NCBI GenBank assembly: GCA_964393525.1
Contig: CAYMTV010000020.1
Span: 1-19,611 of the forward strand
Source: CAYMTV01 sp964393525
Lineage (GTDB): Bacteria > Patescibacteriota > Microgenomatia > Daviesbacterales > UBA10151
DNA length: 19,611 nucleotides
Direction: 5' to 3'
This document shows positions 1-6,054 of the stretch, piece after piece. How positions within the stretch are numbered: position 1 is the stretch's first letter; every line of letters begins with the position of its first letter. The translations under genes and the position numbers were made by a program. The notes below the pieces were generated by a model. It did not search any database, was not told the origin of the DNA, and saw only the letters and a list, made by a program, of their open reading frames with translations.

Positions 1-430
1 TTTCTACAACTTTGGCTGCTTCTTCCTCTGATAAATCCGGCAATTTAGCATTAATCTTAGGAATTTCTTCCTTATGATAGTGCCACATTGCTTGTTCTGT
101 TGCATCAAAAGTTTTCCAAGTATCTGTTGAAACTACTGTTTCTACTCCAACTAAGAGAGCATCTTTATCATCTGAATCATAAAGCTGGCACTCAAACATC
201 CCACCTTTTACTTGTTTACAGAAGTGATGAGCAATCTTACTATTATCACCCGGGAAGTGTTTTTCAGCATCAATATGCAAGCTAAAACCTTCACTGGCCT
301 TGGTAACTTCAGCCGGAGCAGGAGAAGCTGTATTTTGCGACAATGGAGCCACCGCTGGTTTAACCGTATACCCAACTATTACACCCACAATTAAAGCACC
401 AATAACCCAAATTATTGTTTTTTGTTCCAC
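1..430 (-). CDS. DUF1264 (OBAP-like) membrane-anchored protein, C-terminus cut off
   Basis: Reading the minus strand from GTG (430-428) gives 143 codons that stay open to the window edge, so the C-terminus is missing. A strong Shine-Dalgarno AAGGAGGT lies at 448-441, 10 nt upstream, and fixes this GTG start. Residues about 6-25 are a hydrophobic signal anchor (IIWVIGALIVGVIVGYTV), followed by an Ala/Pro/Ser linker, so the domain is probably outside the membrane. The rest matches the DUF1264/oil-body-associated-protein pattern: AHHFC, then FECQLYDSD, then LLVGVETVVS, then MWHYHKEEIP. Family knowledge: DUF1264 proteins are known from plants and bacteria, without an established biochemical role. 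The gene follows a DUF2795-like gene on the same strand after 84 nt and may share its transcript. Family assignment is fairly sure; function unknown. Confidence 0.8.
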   Translation of the reverse strand, partial: MEQKTIIWVIGALIVGVIVGYTVKPAVAPLSQNTASPAPAEVTKASEGFSLHIDAEKHFPGDNSKIAHHFCKQVKGGMFECQLYDSDDKDALLVGVETVVSTDTWKTFDATEQAMWHYHKEEIPKINAKLPDLSEEEAAKVVE

Positions 431-514
431 AATTTTCCTCACCTCCTTATTGGGCAGCAAGGAAATATCTTAATTATGTTTAGTACTTTTCGCCTGCCTA
501 GTCAATAACCTAAT

Positions 515-745
515 TTACATCTGCATGTGGGTGCCTTCTTCCATATCCTCTTTTCTCCAGCCTAAAGCCATCATGACCTCTTCGGCATTATTGTAGGTTT
601 TCTCCGGCAGATTATCTATAAACCACTTCTTATCTTCTTCGGAAAACTCTGACATATTTTGACAAGCTTCAGCTAATTCTTGCTTGGTTGCAGGGTAAGT
701 GTGGTGATTTTTAAGATGGTCCATCGCCAGCTTTTTATCTTTCAT
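515..745 (-). CDS. Small DUF2795-like protein (76 aa)
   Basis: The frame is open up to 790, but the start is set at ATG 745-743 because AGGAGGTGAG lies just upstream of it at a normal distance; this gives 76 residues. The core YPATKQELAEAC...LPEKTYNNAEEVMMALG resembles DUF2795, a small helical domain with YPA-KxEL near the start and LPxxxY-xxxxV at the end. The protein is charged, has no membrane segment, and ends in a Met/His-rich tail (EEGTHMQM). Role unknown; DUF2795 proteins are small soluble proteins without a firm function. It is on the same strand as the DUF1264 gene 84 nt downstream, with its own strong ribosome site. Family call is by pattern recognition only. Confidence 0.65.
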   Translation of the reverse strand: MKDKKLAMDHLKNHHTYPATKQELAEACQNMSEFSEEDKKWFIDNLPEKTYNNAEEVMMALGWRKEDMEEGTHMQM

Positions 746-782
746 TTTTCGCTCACCTCCTCTGATTTTGGATAAATTTAAT

Positions 783-833
783 TTACACAATTAATAATTA
801 GATTTAATGCTAGTTTGGGTAAGAATTGTGTAA
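783..833. repeat. Perfect 10-bp inverted repeat upstream of the DUF2795/DUF1264 genes
   Basis: TTACACAATT (783-792) and AATTGTGTAA (824-833) are exact reverse complements separated by 31 nt. The repeat fills the gap between the stop of the GNAT gene (842) and the ribosome site of the DUF2795-like gene. It could be an operator for the downstream genes or an RNA hairpin at the end of the GNAT transcript; there is no T-run after it on the minus strand, so a simple terminator is unlikely. Confidence 0.5.
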
Positions 834-841
834 GCCAATAT

Positions 842-1267
842 CTAACTGAGAAATTTTGAGTACTCAACAAAATCCCTTTTAAGATAATGCTTTTTTAGTT
901 CTGAGGTTTTTTCATATCCTAAACGTTTGTAGAATTTTTCTGTAGGCCAACCCTTGCCGGTATATAGATGAACTTTATGACAACCATTTTCTTTAGCAAA
1001 CTTTTCCATTTCTTCCATTAACTTTTTACCAACTCCCTCTCCTCGATAACTTTTATCCACTATTAAGCTTGAAACGAACACTACATCTTCATCGATAGCA
1101 AATTTAATCACGCCCAAAACAGTTTTCTTCTCCTTTAAGGCAAGCGTATATTCTTCGTGTTTCCAATAAAATTTCTTGCCAAAATATTCATTATCCTGCT
1201 CTCTCCAGGCATTATTGTGAAATTGCTCAATATCTTTTAACTTTTTTTGAGTTAAGGAAAATTTCAT
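842..1267 (-). CDS. GNAT-family N-acetyltransferase
   Basis: 141 residues, the usual length for a single GNAT domain. It should transfer an acetyl group from acetyl-CoA to an amine on a small molecule or protein; the substrate cannot be told. The acetyl-CoA binding motif A is visible at residues 71-84 (VDKSYRGEGVGKKL, with RGEGVG as the pyrophosphate loop at 75-80). Motif B follows near FYKRLGYEKTSEL, where the Tyr-x-x-x-GaY pattern is typical. It is cytoplasmic, with no signal or membrane segment. The start ATG has no Shine-Dalgarno, but a -35/-10 pair ends 6 nt before it (see 1274-1302), so the mRNA is probably leaderless. It is divergent from tRNA-Thr and their promoters overlap. Confidence 0.85.
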   Translation of the reverse strand: MKFSLTQKKLKDIEQFHNNAWREQDNEYFGKKFYWKHEEYTLALKEKKTVLGVIKFAIDEDVVFVSSLIVDKSYRGEGVGKKLMEEMEKFAKENGCHKVHLYTGKGWPTEKFYKRLGYEKTSELKKHYLKRDFVEYSKFLS

Positions 1268-1273
1268 GGCTTA

Positions 1274-1302
1274 AATTTAGCACTTCAGAGGATCTGGTTC
1301 AA
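1274..1302 (-). promoter_or_regulatory. Sigma70-type promoter of the GNAT gene, leaderless layout
   Basis: On the minus strand TTGAAC (1302-1297), exactly 17 nt, then TAAATT (1279-1274). Only 6 nt separate the -10 box from ATG at 1267, so the transcript should start at or within a few bases of the start codon. Confidence 0.6.
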
Positions 1303-1314
1303 GAAATTCAAATT

Positions 1315-1323
1315 TGGTACAAT
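1315..1323 (+). promoter_or_regulatory. Extended -10 promoter of tRNA-Thr
   Basis: TGG-TACAAT: an extended -10 (TGn) followed by a good -10 box, ending 9 nt before the tRNA. No clear -35 is seen at 17 nt, which is common with extended -10 promoters. It lies next to the opposite-strand GNAT promoter. Confidence 0.5.
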
Positions 1324-1332
1324 CAGAAACGC

Positions 1333-1404
1333 GCCGAAGTGGCTCAGTGGTAGAGCACGTTCTTGGTAAGAATGAGGTCACGGGTTCGATTCCCGTCTTC
1401 GGCT
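1333..1404 (+). tRNA. tRNA-Thr (anticodon GGT)
   Basis: Complete cloverleaf: acceptor GCCGAAG (1333-1339) pairs with CTTCGGC (1397-1403), D arm GCTC...GAGC, anticodon stem CGTTC/GAATG around loop TTGGTAA with anticodon GGT at 1365-1367, and T arm ACGGG-TTCGATT-CCCGT. Discriminator is T1404. The next bases are CCT, so the CCA end is not encoded, unlike in the tRNA-Trp of this window. It is followed on the same strand by rpmG, an order seen in many bacterial genomes (tRNA-Thr, tuf, rpmG, tRNA-Trp, secE), here without tuf. Confidence 0.95.
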
Positions 1405-1455
1405 CCTTTTATGCTTGCAAAAAGGATTGAACATCAGGTAAAATTCTTTCTTGCC

Positions 1456-1515
1456 CTTGTCGAATTGTTCCACAATTCGCAAGCGATCTCGCAAACATTT
1501 ATGACGCTTCGCGTC
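1456..1515 (+). promoter_or_regulatory. Two-hairpin leader of rpmG copy 1
   Basis: Hairpin 1 is CTTG-t-CGAATTGT, loop TCC, ACAATTCG-CAAG (1456-1483), about 12 bp with one bulged T. Hairpin 2 is GACGC, loop TTC, GCGTC (1503-1515), ending 3 nt before the Shine-Dalgarno AAAGGAGA. The linker keeps a gatctc-caa-tttatg pattern also present before rpmG copy 2, where hairpin 2 has different bases but the same pairing. This suggests a selected RNA structure in the leader, possibly controlling L33 translation. Confidence 0.5.
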
Positions 1516-1537
1516 TAGAAAGGAGAAGTTTGCTCCG

Positions 1538-1708
1538 ATGGCCAAAAAAGATGCTAGACAAAATATTGGGCTTGAGTGCAGTGAATGCAAATCAAGAAAC
1601 TACGTAACTCAAAAAAATACGAACATTACTAAAGATAAAATAAGTATTAAAAAGTACTGCAAATCTTGCAGAAAAACCACCCTGCACAATGAGTTTAAAT
1701 TAAAGTAA
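1538..1708 (+). CDS. rpmG: 50S ribosomal protein bL33, copy 1
   Basis: 56 residues, MAKKDARQNIGL...HNEFKLK, the normal length of bL33, a small protein of the large ribosomal subunit near the E site. It is a zinc-binding (C+) form: ECSEC at C14/C17 and YCKSC at C41/C44 are the two CxxC pairs. Start ATG 1538 has AAAGGAGA at 1519-1526. It lies about 130 nt after tRNA-Thr on the same strand and is probably co-transcribed. A second copy at 9834-10004 differs at three residues (D5Y, S43H, E52G) and at 17 synonymous codons, so both appear to be under protein-level selection. The copy at 1538 looks the more standard because it uses ATG. Confidence 0.95.
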   Translation: MAKKDARQNIGLECSECKSRNYVTQKNTNITKDKISIKKYCKSCRKTTLHNEFKLK

Positions 1709-1869
1709 TCTTTTAATTATTTTGCAGGAACTGCCTCAAAATCAATTGCAGGTGAAAAGAAACGTAAAATCCAGGAAGAGTCACGCGAAGAAAAAAAAGT
1801 AATAACTTTTACAGATCCTTTTTCCACTTATTAATCGGACCAGTCCGGCCAACCTATTCAGGTTACTCC
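1709..1869. other. Gap after rpmG copy 1, no gene assigned
   Basis: After the rpmG stop the same frame stays open for about 40 codons to a TAA at about 1832, with a charged sequence (GEKKRKIQEESREEKK) but no ATG, GTG or TTG start in that frame. A different frame holds a 26-codon basic peptide from a TTG (ending AKKKK). Neither has a Shine-Dalgarno. A small hairpin CGGAC-CA-GTCCG follows. This may be a remnant of a gene displaced when the region was rearranged; no tRNA-Trp or secE remnant is recognisable. Confidence 0.3.
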
Positions 1870-2802
1870 TTAGGCTTTAACTTTAGTCAGCCAACTAACA
1901 TATTTAGGATTTTTGCCGTGGACAATATCAAAATATAATTTTTTAACTTGTCCGGTAACCTGACCAACTTTACCATCTCCTATCGGTATAAAATCAACCT
2001 TAATGACAGGGGAAACTTCGGCTCCAGTTCCAACTAAAAAAACTTCATCTGTTGTATAAATTTCTGCTCTATCAATACTTCTTTCAACTACTTTAAGATG
2101 AAGCTGCTCTTCACAAATCTGAATAATTGTTTGCCTAGTGATTCCAAGTAAAATATCATCCGAAGACGGAGGCGTTATCACAACATTATCCTTAACTATG
2201 AATAAATTCTCAGCACCGCCCTCAACCAGATGGCCGTGCCTGTCCATTAATAATGCCTCATCATACCCTAAGAGTAAAGCTTCGGTTTTAGCAAGAGAGG
2301 TGTTAACGTAAGCCCCGGTTATTTTTGCTCTTGGAGGAATCGTATTATCTGAAACTCTGTCCCAAGAACTAATCTTTGCTTTAATACCTATCTCTGTATT
2401 TAAATATCTCCCCAAAGGAATAGTATAAATTACCAAACTGTTCCGTAGTGCTGTTAAGCTAAAATTTCCAATAGCAGGATCTGATTTAAAAGCCAATGGT
2501 CTGATATAGATATCCGTTTCAGTAAAATTCTTTTTTAAAAGTTGTATTGTAATCTCCGAAAGCTCCTCAATTGATAAACCTAAATCTATAAATAACAGTT
2601 TGCAAGAGTTTTGAAATCTTTTAAAATGATCTTGTAACCTGAAGACAAAAAGGGCTTTTTCTTTTTCCGAGAAATATGCTCTAATCCCTTCAAAACATCC
2701 TGTACCATAGTGCAAAGCATGGGTAGTCACAGGAATCCTGGCCTTTTCTTGAGGCATAAATTTTCCATCATAGTAAATAATTTTTTTTGCTTTCTCAGTC
2801 AC
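1870..2802 (-). CDS. ilvE: Branched-chain amino acid aminotransferase
   Basis: Fold-type IV PLP transaminase that interconverts leucine, isoleucine and valine with their 2-oxo acids, using 2-oxoglutarate/glutamate; cytoplasmic. Visible marks: TTHALHYGTGCFEGIRAY near the N-terminus, the Schiff-base lysine in RAKITGAYVNTS, the phosphate-binding EGGAENLF, LGITRQTII, and EVFLVGTGAEVSPV. The frame is open back to GTG 2898, but the first 32 codons consist of hairpin-forming leader sequence and do not match the family. GTG 2802 gives 310 residues, the usual family length, and starts just before the conserved IIYYDGKFMP; the ribosome site there is weak, so the start is a judgement. It is divergent from the asnB operon. 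No other branched-chain biosynthesis gene is in view, so it may serve in degradation, salvage, or supply for the neighbouring operon. Confidence 0.92.
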   Translation of the reverse strand: MTEKAKKIIYYDGKFMPQEKARIPVTTHALHYGTGCFEGIRAYFSEKEKALFVFRLQDHFKRFQNSCKLLFIDLGLSIEELSEITIQLLKKNFTETDIYIRPLAFKSDPAIGNFSLTALRNSLVIYTIPLGRYLNTEIGIKAKISSWDRVSDNTIPPRAKITGAYVNTSLAKTEALLLGYDEALLMDRHGHLVEGGAENLFIVKDNVVITPPSSDDILLGITRQTIIQICEEQLHLKVVERSIDRAEIYTTDEVFLVGTGAEVSPVIKVDFIPIGDGKVGQVTGQVKKLYFDIVHGKNPKYVSWLTKVKA

Positions 2803-2838
2803 CTCAATGTTCGAATCTACTCTATATGAATCTACCCA

Positions 2839-2930
2839 CGATCTAACGATCGGGGTATCTTCTCTCGATCGGACTTCGTCCGACTCTGGAAAACCCACGA
2901 CTTTACAGTCGGGATTTTATCGAGATAAAA
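2839..2930 (-). promoter_or_regulatory. String of four perfect hairpins before ilvE
   Basis: Four short inverted repeats follow one another: CGATC/GATCG with a 4-nt loop (2839-2852), TCGGAC/GTCCGA with a 3-nt loop (2869-2883), CGACT/AGTCG with a 4-nt loop (2898-2911; on the minus strand the loop is GTAA, a GNRA tetraloop), and TTTTATC/GATAAAA (2915-2930). They lie in the region that would be the ilvE leader. A possible -10 box TATACT on the minus strand is at 2958-2953, without a convincing -35. No T-box motif is seen. Confidence 0.45.
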
Positions 2931-2991
2931 CCTGATAGTAAACTCTCCAATTAGTATAATAATTTACCCTTCTATCTTATAACTTTTAGCT

Positions 2992-3020
2992 CTCTTTGTG
3001 AAGCGTAACTTGACAAAGAG
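2992..3020. promoter_or_regulatory. Inverted repeat over the -35 box of the asnB promoter (candidate operator)
   Basis: CTCTTTGT (2992-2999) and ACAAAGAG (3013-3020) are exact inverted repeats with a 13-nt spacer, so the arms are 21 nt apart centre to centre, two helical turns. The right arm overlaps the -35 hexamer TTGACA (3010-3015), a position where a bound dimer would block RNA polymerase. Confidence 0.45.
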
Positions 3021-3038
3021 TCCTTGATTTAATATACA
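3010..3038 (+). promoter_or_regulatory. Sigma70-type promoter of the asnB operon
   Basis: Consensus -35 TTGACA (3010-3015), exactly 17 nt, then TATACA (3033-3038). Transcription would begin near 3045, leaving a leader of about 36 nt that contains the palindrome at 3059-3075. Confidence 0.65.
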
Positions 3039-3058
3039 TAAAACTACTTAGTTTCTAA

Positions 3059-3075
3059 AAAGCTGATTCAGCTTT
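3059..3075. promoter_or_regulatory. 17-nt palindrome just before the asnB start
   Basis: AAAGCTGA-T-TCAGCTTT is a perfect palindrome ending 5 nt before ATG 3081. It occupies the place where a Shine-Dalgarno would be, and none is present. It could be a protein-binding site or, less likely given the tiny loop, an RNA hairpin that limits translation. Confidence 0.4.
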
Positions 3076-3080
3076 AAAAT

Positions 3081-5018
3081 ATGTGTAGTATTGGAGGATA
3101 TATATCGAGGGACGCAATTGGCTCTGTCAACGCCAATGTCTTGACACGGATCCTAGACGAATCAATACACAGAGGACCTGATTCAAGAAGCGAGTTTTAT
3201 TCCTCTCCTAGTATCGCCATTGGCTATAACCGCTTTGTAATTAATGATCTAGATAAAGGTGAGCAACCTTTTTATAACGAAGATAAAAGTATAATATGTT
3301 TCTTTAACGGAGAAATTTATAATTGGAAAGATCTAAGAAAATGGCTCAAAGATCGGGGCCATCTAATAAAAAGCAATTGTGATGGAGAAATTATACCGCA
3401 CCTATATGAAGAATATGGTTCTGATTATCCAAAAAAATTGGAAGGTATGTATGCAATCTCCCTTCTTGATTTAAAACACCATAAATTAATTTTGACCCGA
3501 GATAGGGTTGGAGAAAAACCTTTGTACTACTCCTTGAGCCCTCAGTCTTTTCTCTTCTCCTCAAATATAAAAGGACTCATGGCAAGCGGTCTTGTCGATA
3601 AAACAGTTGACCCACAATCTGTTGCTGAGTTTTTTACCTTCAGATTTGTTCCTCACACAAATACAATTCTTAAAAGTGTAAAAAGACTTGAGCCGGCTAC
3701 CTCGTTGAGTTTGGATTATGATAGCTGGAGAATTTCCCAAAAATCATACTGGAAACCGAATATGAAGCAGCCGACGCTGACATCTGAGGAGAAAGCAATT
3801 AATGAATTAGAAGATCTATTGTTAAATTCAGTAAAATTAAGAACAGAAGTGGATAAACAAAACCAACAAGGATCCTCACTAAGCGGCGGGCTTGATTCTT
3901 CTTCTATAACCGCCCTTTCAAAACATCACCTTAAGGATACCCCTTTCCATTCTTTTAGTGTGCATGTAAAGGATGATCCAGAAGATTTGGATGCGATCAA
4001 ACAGGTTGTGAAAAATGTCAAAACAAAGCACCATTGGATTGAATCAACAACTGACGATATTAGTCTTCTCCCCTCTGTAGTTGCAGCGATGGGAGAACCA
4101 ATTTCAGCCGGCATGACTATCCCTTCACTTCAATGCTATCAAAAATCCAGACATGAGGATGTCAGAGTTCTCTTAACCGGAGAAGGTAGTGATGAGTTAT
4201 TTGGAGGATACTCGGGAAGATTGATTATGGATGGCATCATCCAAAAATGGCCTACTCTGGATAGTCAGACCCAAGCAGCCTATGCAAAATCATACCCAAT
4301 TGTTAATGAAAAGATTCACTCGGATCTTGCAAATCCAAAGTTATCTCTACTTGATAGGTACGTTGCCTGGGATGATGACAATTGTTTTAATCTGAAGGGG
4401 AGGGATATGTTACTTGAAGGAGGATCAATTTCAGATATTGATCCGTTAAGTCGAGTGCGTGATTTGGAAAAATTAACTAAAGGGACATCTCATGAAAATG
4501 CCATGCTTCTTTTGGAGATGAAGTTACGATTAGAGGGCTTTATGCTGGTTATAGTTGACAGGACTAGCATGGCCTGTCCAGTTGAATGTAGGGCACCTTA
4601 TTTGGACAGCAAAATTATTGACTTTGCCTTCCGCGTTTCACCCCAATTAAAATATGCCCATGGTATAGAAAAGTATATTTTGCGTAAAGCCATGGAAAAA
4701 ACCAAGCTTTTACCTGACTCTATAATTTGGCGTAAGAAACACCCATTTTCAGGACCAATTTCAACCTGGCTTGATTACTTACCCTCAAATTTAGAGACAA
4801 TTCTAACTCCCAAAATTTTAGACCAGTATGGTTTTGTAAATAGTAAAACTGTTGAAAAAATGTATAAGGATTATAAAAGCGGTAAGTTGGATAAAAAAAC
4901 CCGCACCATCTATAGTGATCTACTTTTTGGGGTGTTAGTTATAACTCTTTGGCTTGAAATTTTTATCCAAAATCGAAGCGTGGAAGGACTTTCTTTAATA
5001 AAAGATGAAACAGACTAA
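3081..5018 (+). CDS. asnB: Asparagine synthase (glutamine-hydrolysing) family amidotransferase
   Basis: 645 residues, full length. Residues 2 to about 190 are a class II glutamine amidotransferase domain: the catalytic Cys2 follows the initiator Met (MCSIGGY), then RGPDSRS, FFNGEIYN (about 74-81) and DRVGEKPLYY. The synthetase domain follows with the ATP pyrophosphatase loop SGGLDS at 268-273 and LLTGEGSDELFGGY. Family role: glutamine plus an activated carboxylate gives an amide; aspartate to asparagine is the classic case, but paralogues amidate antibiotics, peptides or sugar acids. It is the first gene of a three-gene operon and overlaps the methyltransferase start by 14 nt. That partner set makes a specialised amidation as likely as plain asparagine synthesis. 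It is preceded by its own promoter and two palindromes. The family is sure; the substrate is not. Confidence 0.93.
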   Translation: MCSIGGYISRDAIGSVNANVLTRILDESIHRGPDSRSEFYSSPSIAIGYNRFVINDLDKGEQPFYNEDKSIICFFNGEIYNWKDLRKWLKDRGHLIKSNCDGEIIPHLYEEYGSDYPKKLEGMYAISLLDLKHHKLILTRDRVGEKPLYYSLSPQSFLFSSNIKGLMASGLVDKTVDPQSVAEFFTFRFVPHTNTILKSVKRLEPATSLSLDYDSWRISQKSYWKPNMKQPTLTSEEKAINELEDLLLNSVKLRTEVDKQNQQGSSLSGGLDSSSITALSKHHLKDTPFHSFSVHVKDDPEDLDAIKQVVKNVKTKHHWIESTTDDISLLPSVVAAMGEPISAGMTIPSLQCYQKSRHEDVRVLLTGEGSDELFGGYSGRLIMDGIIQKWPTLDSQTQAAYAKSYPIVNEKIHSDLANPKLSLLDRYVAWDDDNCFNLKGRDMLLEGGSISDIDPLSRVRDLEKLTKGTSHENAMLLLEMKLRLEGFMLVIVDRTSMACPVECRAPYLDSKIIDFAFRVSPQLKYAHGIEKYILRKAMEKTKLLPDSIIWRKKHPFSGPISTWLDYLPSNLETILTPKILDQYGFVNSKTVEKMYKDYKSGKLDKKTRTIYSDLLFGVLVITLWLEIFIQNRSVEGLSLIKDETD

Positions 5019-6051
5019 CTTACTCAATTATTTACCCGGTATGAGTTTTTCCTCTTATCTGGAAAGGATTGAAGGTATCTCTCCCAAATATTTTACAACA
5101 TTACAATTTGATAATAAAAAAGTTTCAAAAATAATCCGGGAGATGAATAAAAATTCTGTTGACTTTGAAGGTGCAGAAAAAGGCGGCCGGGGAGATTCAT
5201 ACAGGCAATCTCAAACAAATATAACAGTTAGGCTAACCGGAATTCTTCAGATAATAGAATACATAACCCAAGTAAAAGATCCACACAAACTACCAGACAC
5301 ATTTAGAATACTTGATGTTCTAGGTGGAGATGGCACTTTAATTCGGGCAATCTCATCAACATACAAAGGGGTAAAGAAAACCCCTCCCATAATTCTAACG
5401 AGTGATATCGCAGGAGATATGATCGCAAGTGCCTTAGAGTATGGTTTACCTGCAATCAGAGAACCTGCTAGTCATTTATTTTTAAAAAATAACAGTTTTG
5501 ATGGAGTAGTTATTGCTTACGGAACCCATCATATTCCACGAAAAGAACTACTCCGTTCTTGTCAGGAAGCCTATCGGGTTTTAAAACCAAAGGGGAAAAT
5601 AGTGCTTCATGACTTTGAGGAAGGTTCAACACAGGCAAAGTGGTTTAATGATGTTGTAGATAAATATTCACTAACAGGTCATAAATATCCACATTTAACC
5701 AAAAAGCAGATACAAACTTATTTAGAGAAATCTGGATTTAGAGATATCCAAATTATTCATATGTATGACCCATTTATTACTTCAGATACGAGTGAGGAAG
5801 GAGCCTATATGAAACTGATGTCCTATGTAATTAATATGTATGGCCTTGAAAAACTTAAAAATAACGGGAAGATTACCAAATTATCTCACAAAAGAGTTCA
5901 TGGTCTGATTAAAAAAAATATTATCTATGACTATTCATCGATTGATGCAGCACAGGAGAACTGGAAAGTTTCCGTCAGTTTTTACAAAACTGGAAATGTT
6001 TTTTTTGCAGAGATGTCAAGGCTTGCCATTGTAGGAATCGGGACGAAGTAA
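5005..6051 (+). CDS. Class I SAM-dependent methyltransferase
   Basis: 348 residues. The Rossmann-fold core starts near residue 101: motif I is LDVLGGDG (103-110), an acidic residue ends strand 2 (LTSDIAGDM), then FDGVVIAYGTHHIP and the post-motif RVLKPKGKIVLHDFEEG, as in Methyltransf_11/25 proteins. About 100 N-terminal residues (including KGGRGDSYRQSQTN) and about 110 C-terminal residues are extra and could bind the substrate. It should transfer a methyl group from S-adenosylmethionine to an O, N or C atom of a small molecule; the substrate is unknown. The start ATG lies inside the asnB end (14-nt overlap) and the stop is 3 nt before the next ATG, so the three genes are translationally linked. 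No membrane segment is seen. Confidence 0.85.
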   Translation: MKQTNLLNYLPGMSFSSYLERIEGISPKYFTTLQFDNKKVSKIIREMNKNSVDFEGAEKGGRGDSYRQSQTNITVRLTGILQIIEYITQVKDPHKLPDTFRILDVLGGDGTLIRAISSTYKGVKKTPPIILTSDIAGDMIASALEYGLPAIREPASHLFLKNNSFDGVVIAYGTHHIPRKELLRSCQEAYRVLKPKGKIVLHDFEEGSTQAKWFNDVVDKYSLTGHKYPHLTKKQIQTYLEKSGFRDIQIIHMYDPFITSDTSEEGAYMKLMSYVINMYGLEKLKNNGKITKLSHKRVHGLIKKNIIYDYSSIDAAQENWKVSVSFYKTGNVFFAEMSRLAIVGIGTK

Positions 6052-6054
6052 GAG

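Noticed and set aside
88..394. Plus-strand open frames of 65 and 60 codons
   Set aside because: They lie opposite the DUF1264 coding sequence, which has a strong ribosome site and family match.
1378..1590. Minus-strand 70-codon frame
   Set aside because: It covers tRNA-Thr, the rpmG leader and the rpmG start in antisense; no family or ribosome site.
2803..2960. T-box riboswitch before ilvE
   Set aside because: No T-box sequence or specifier stem is seen; only short independent hairpins.
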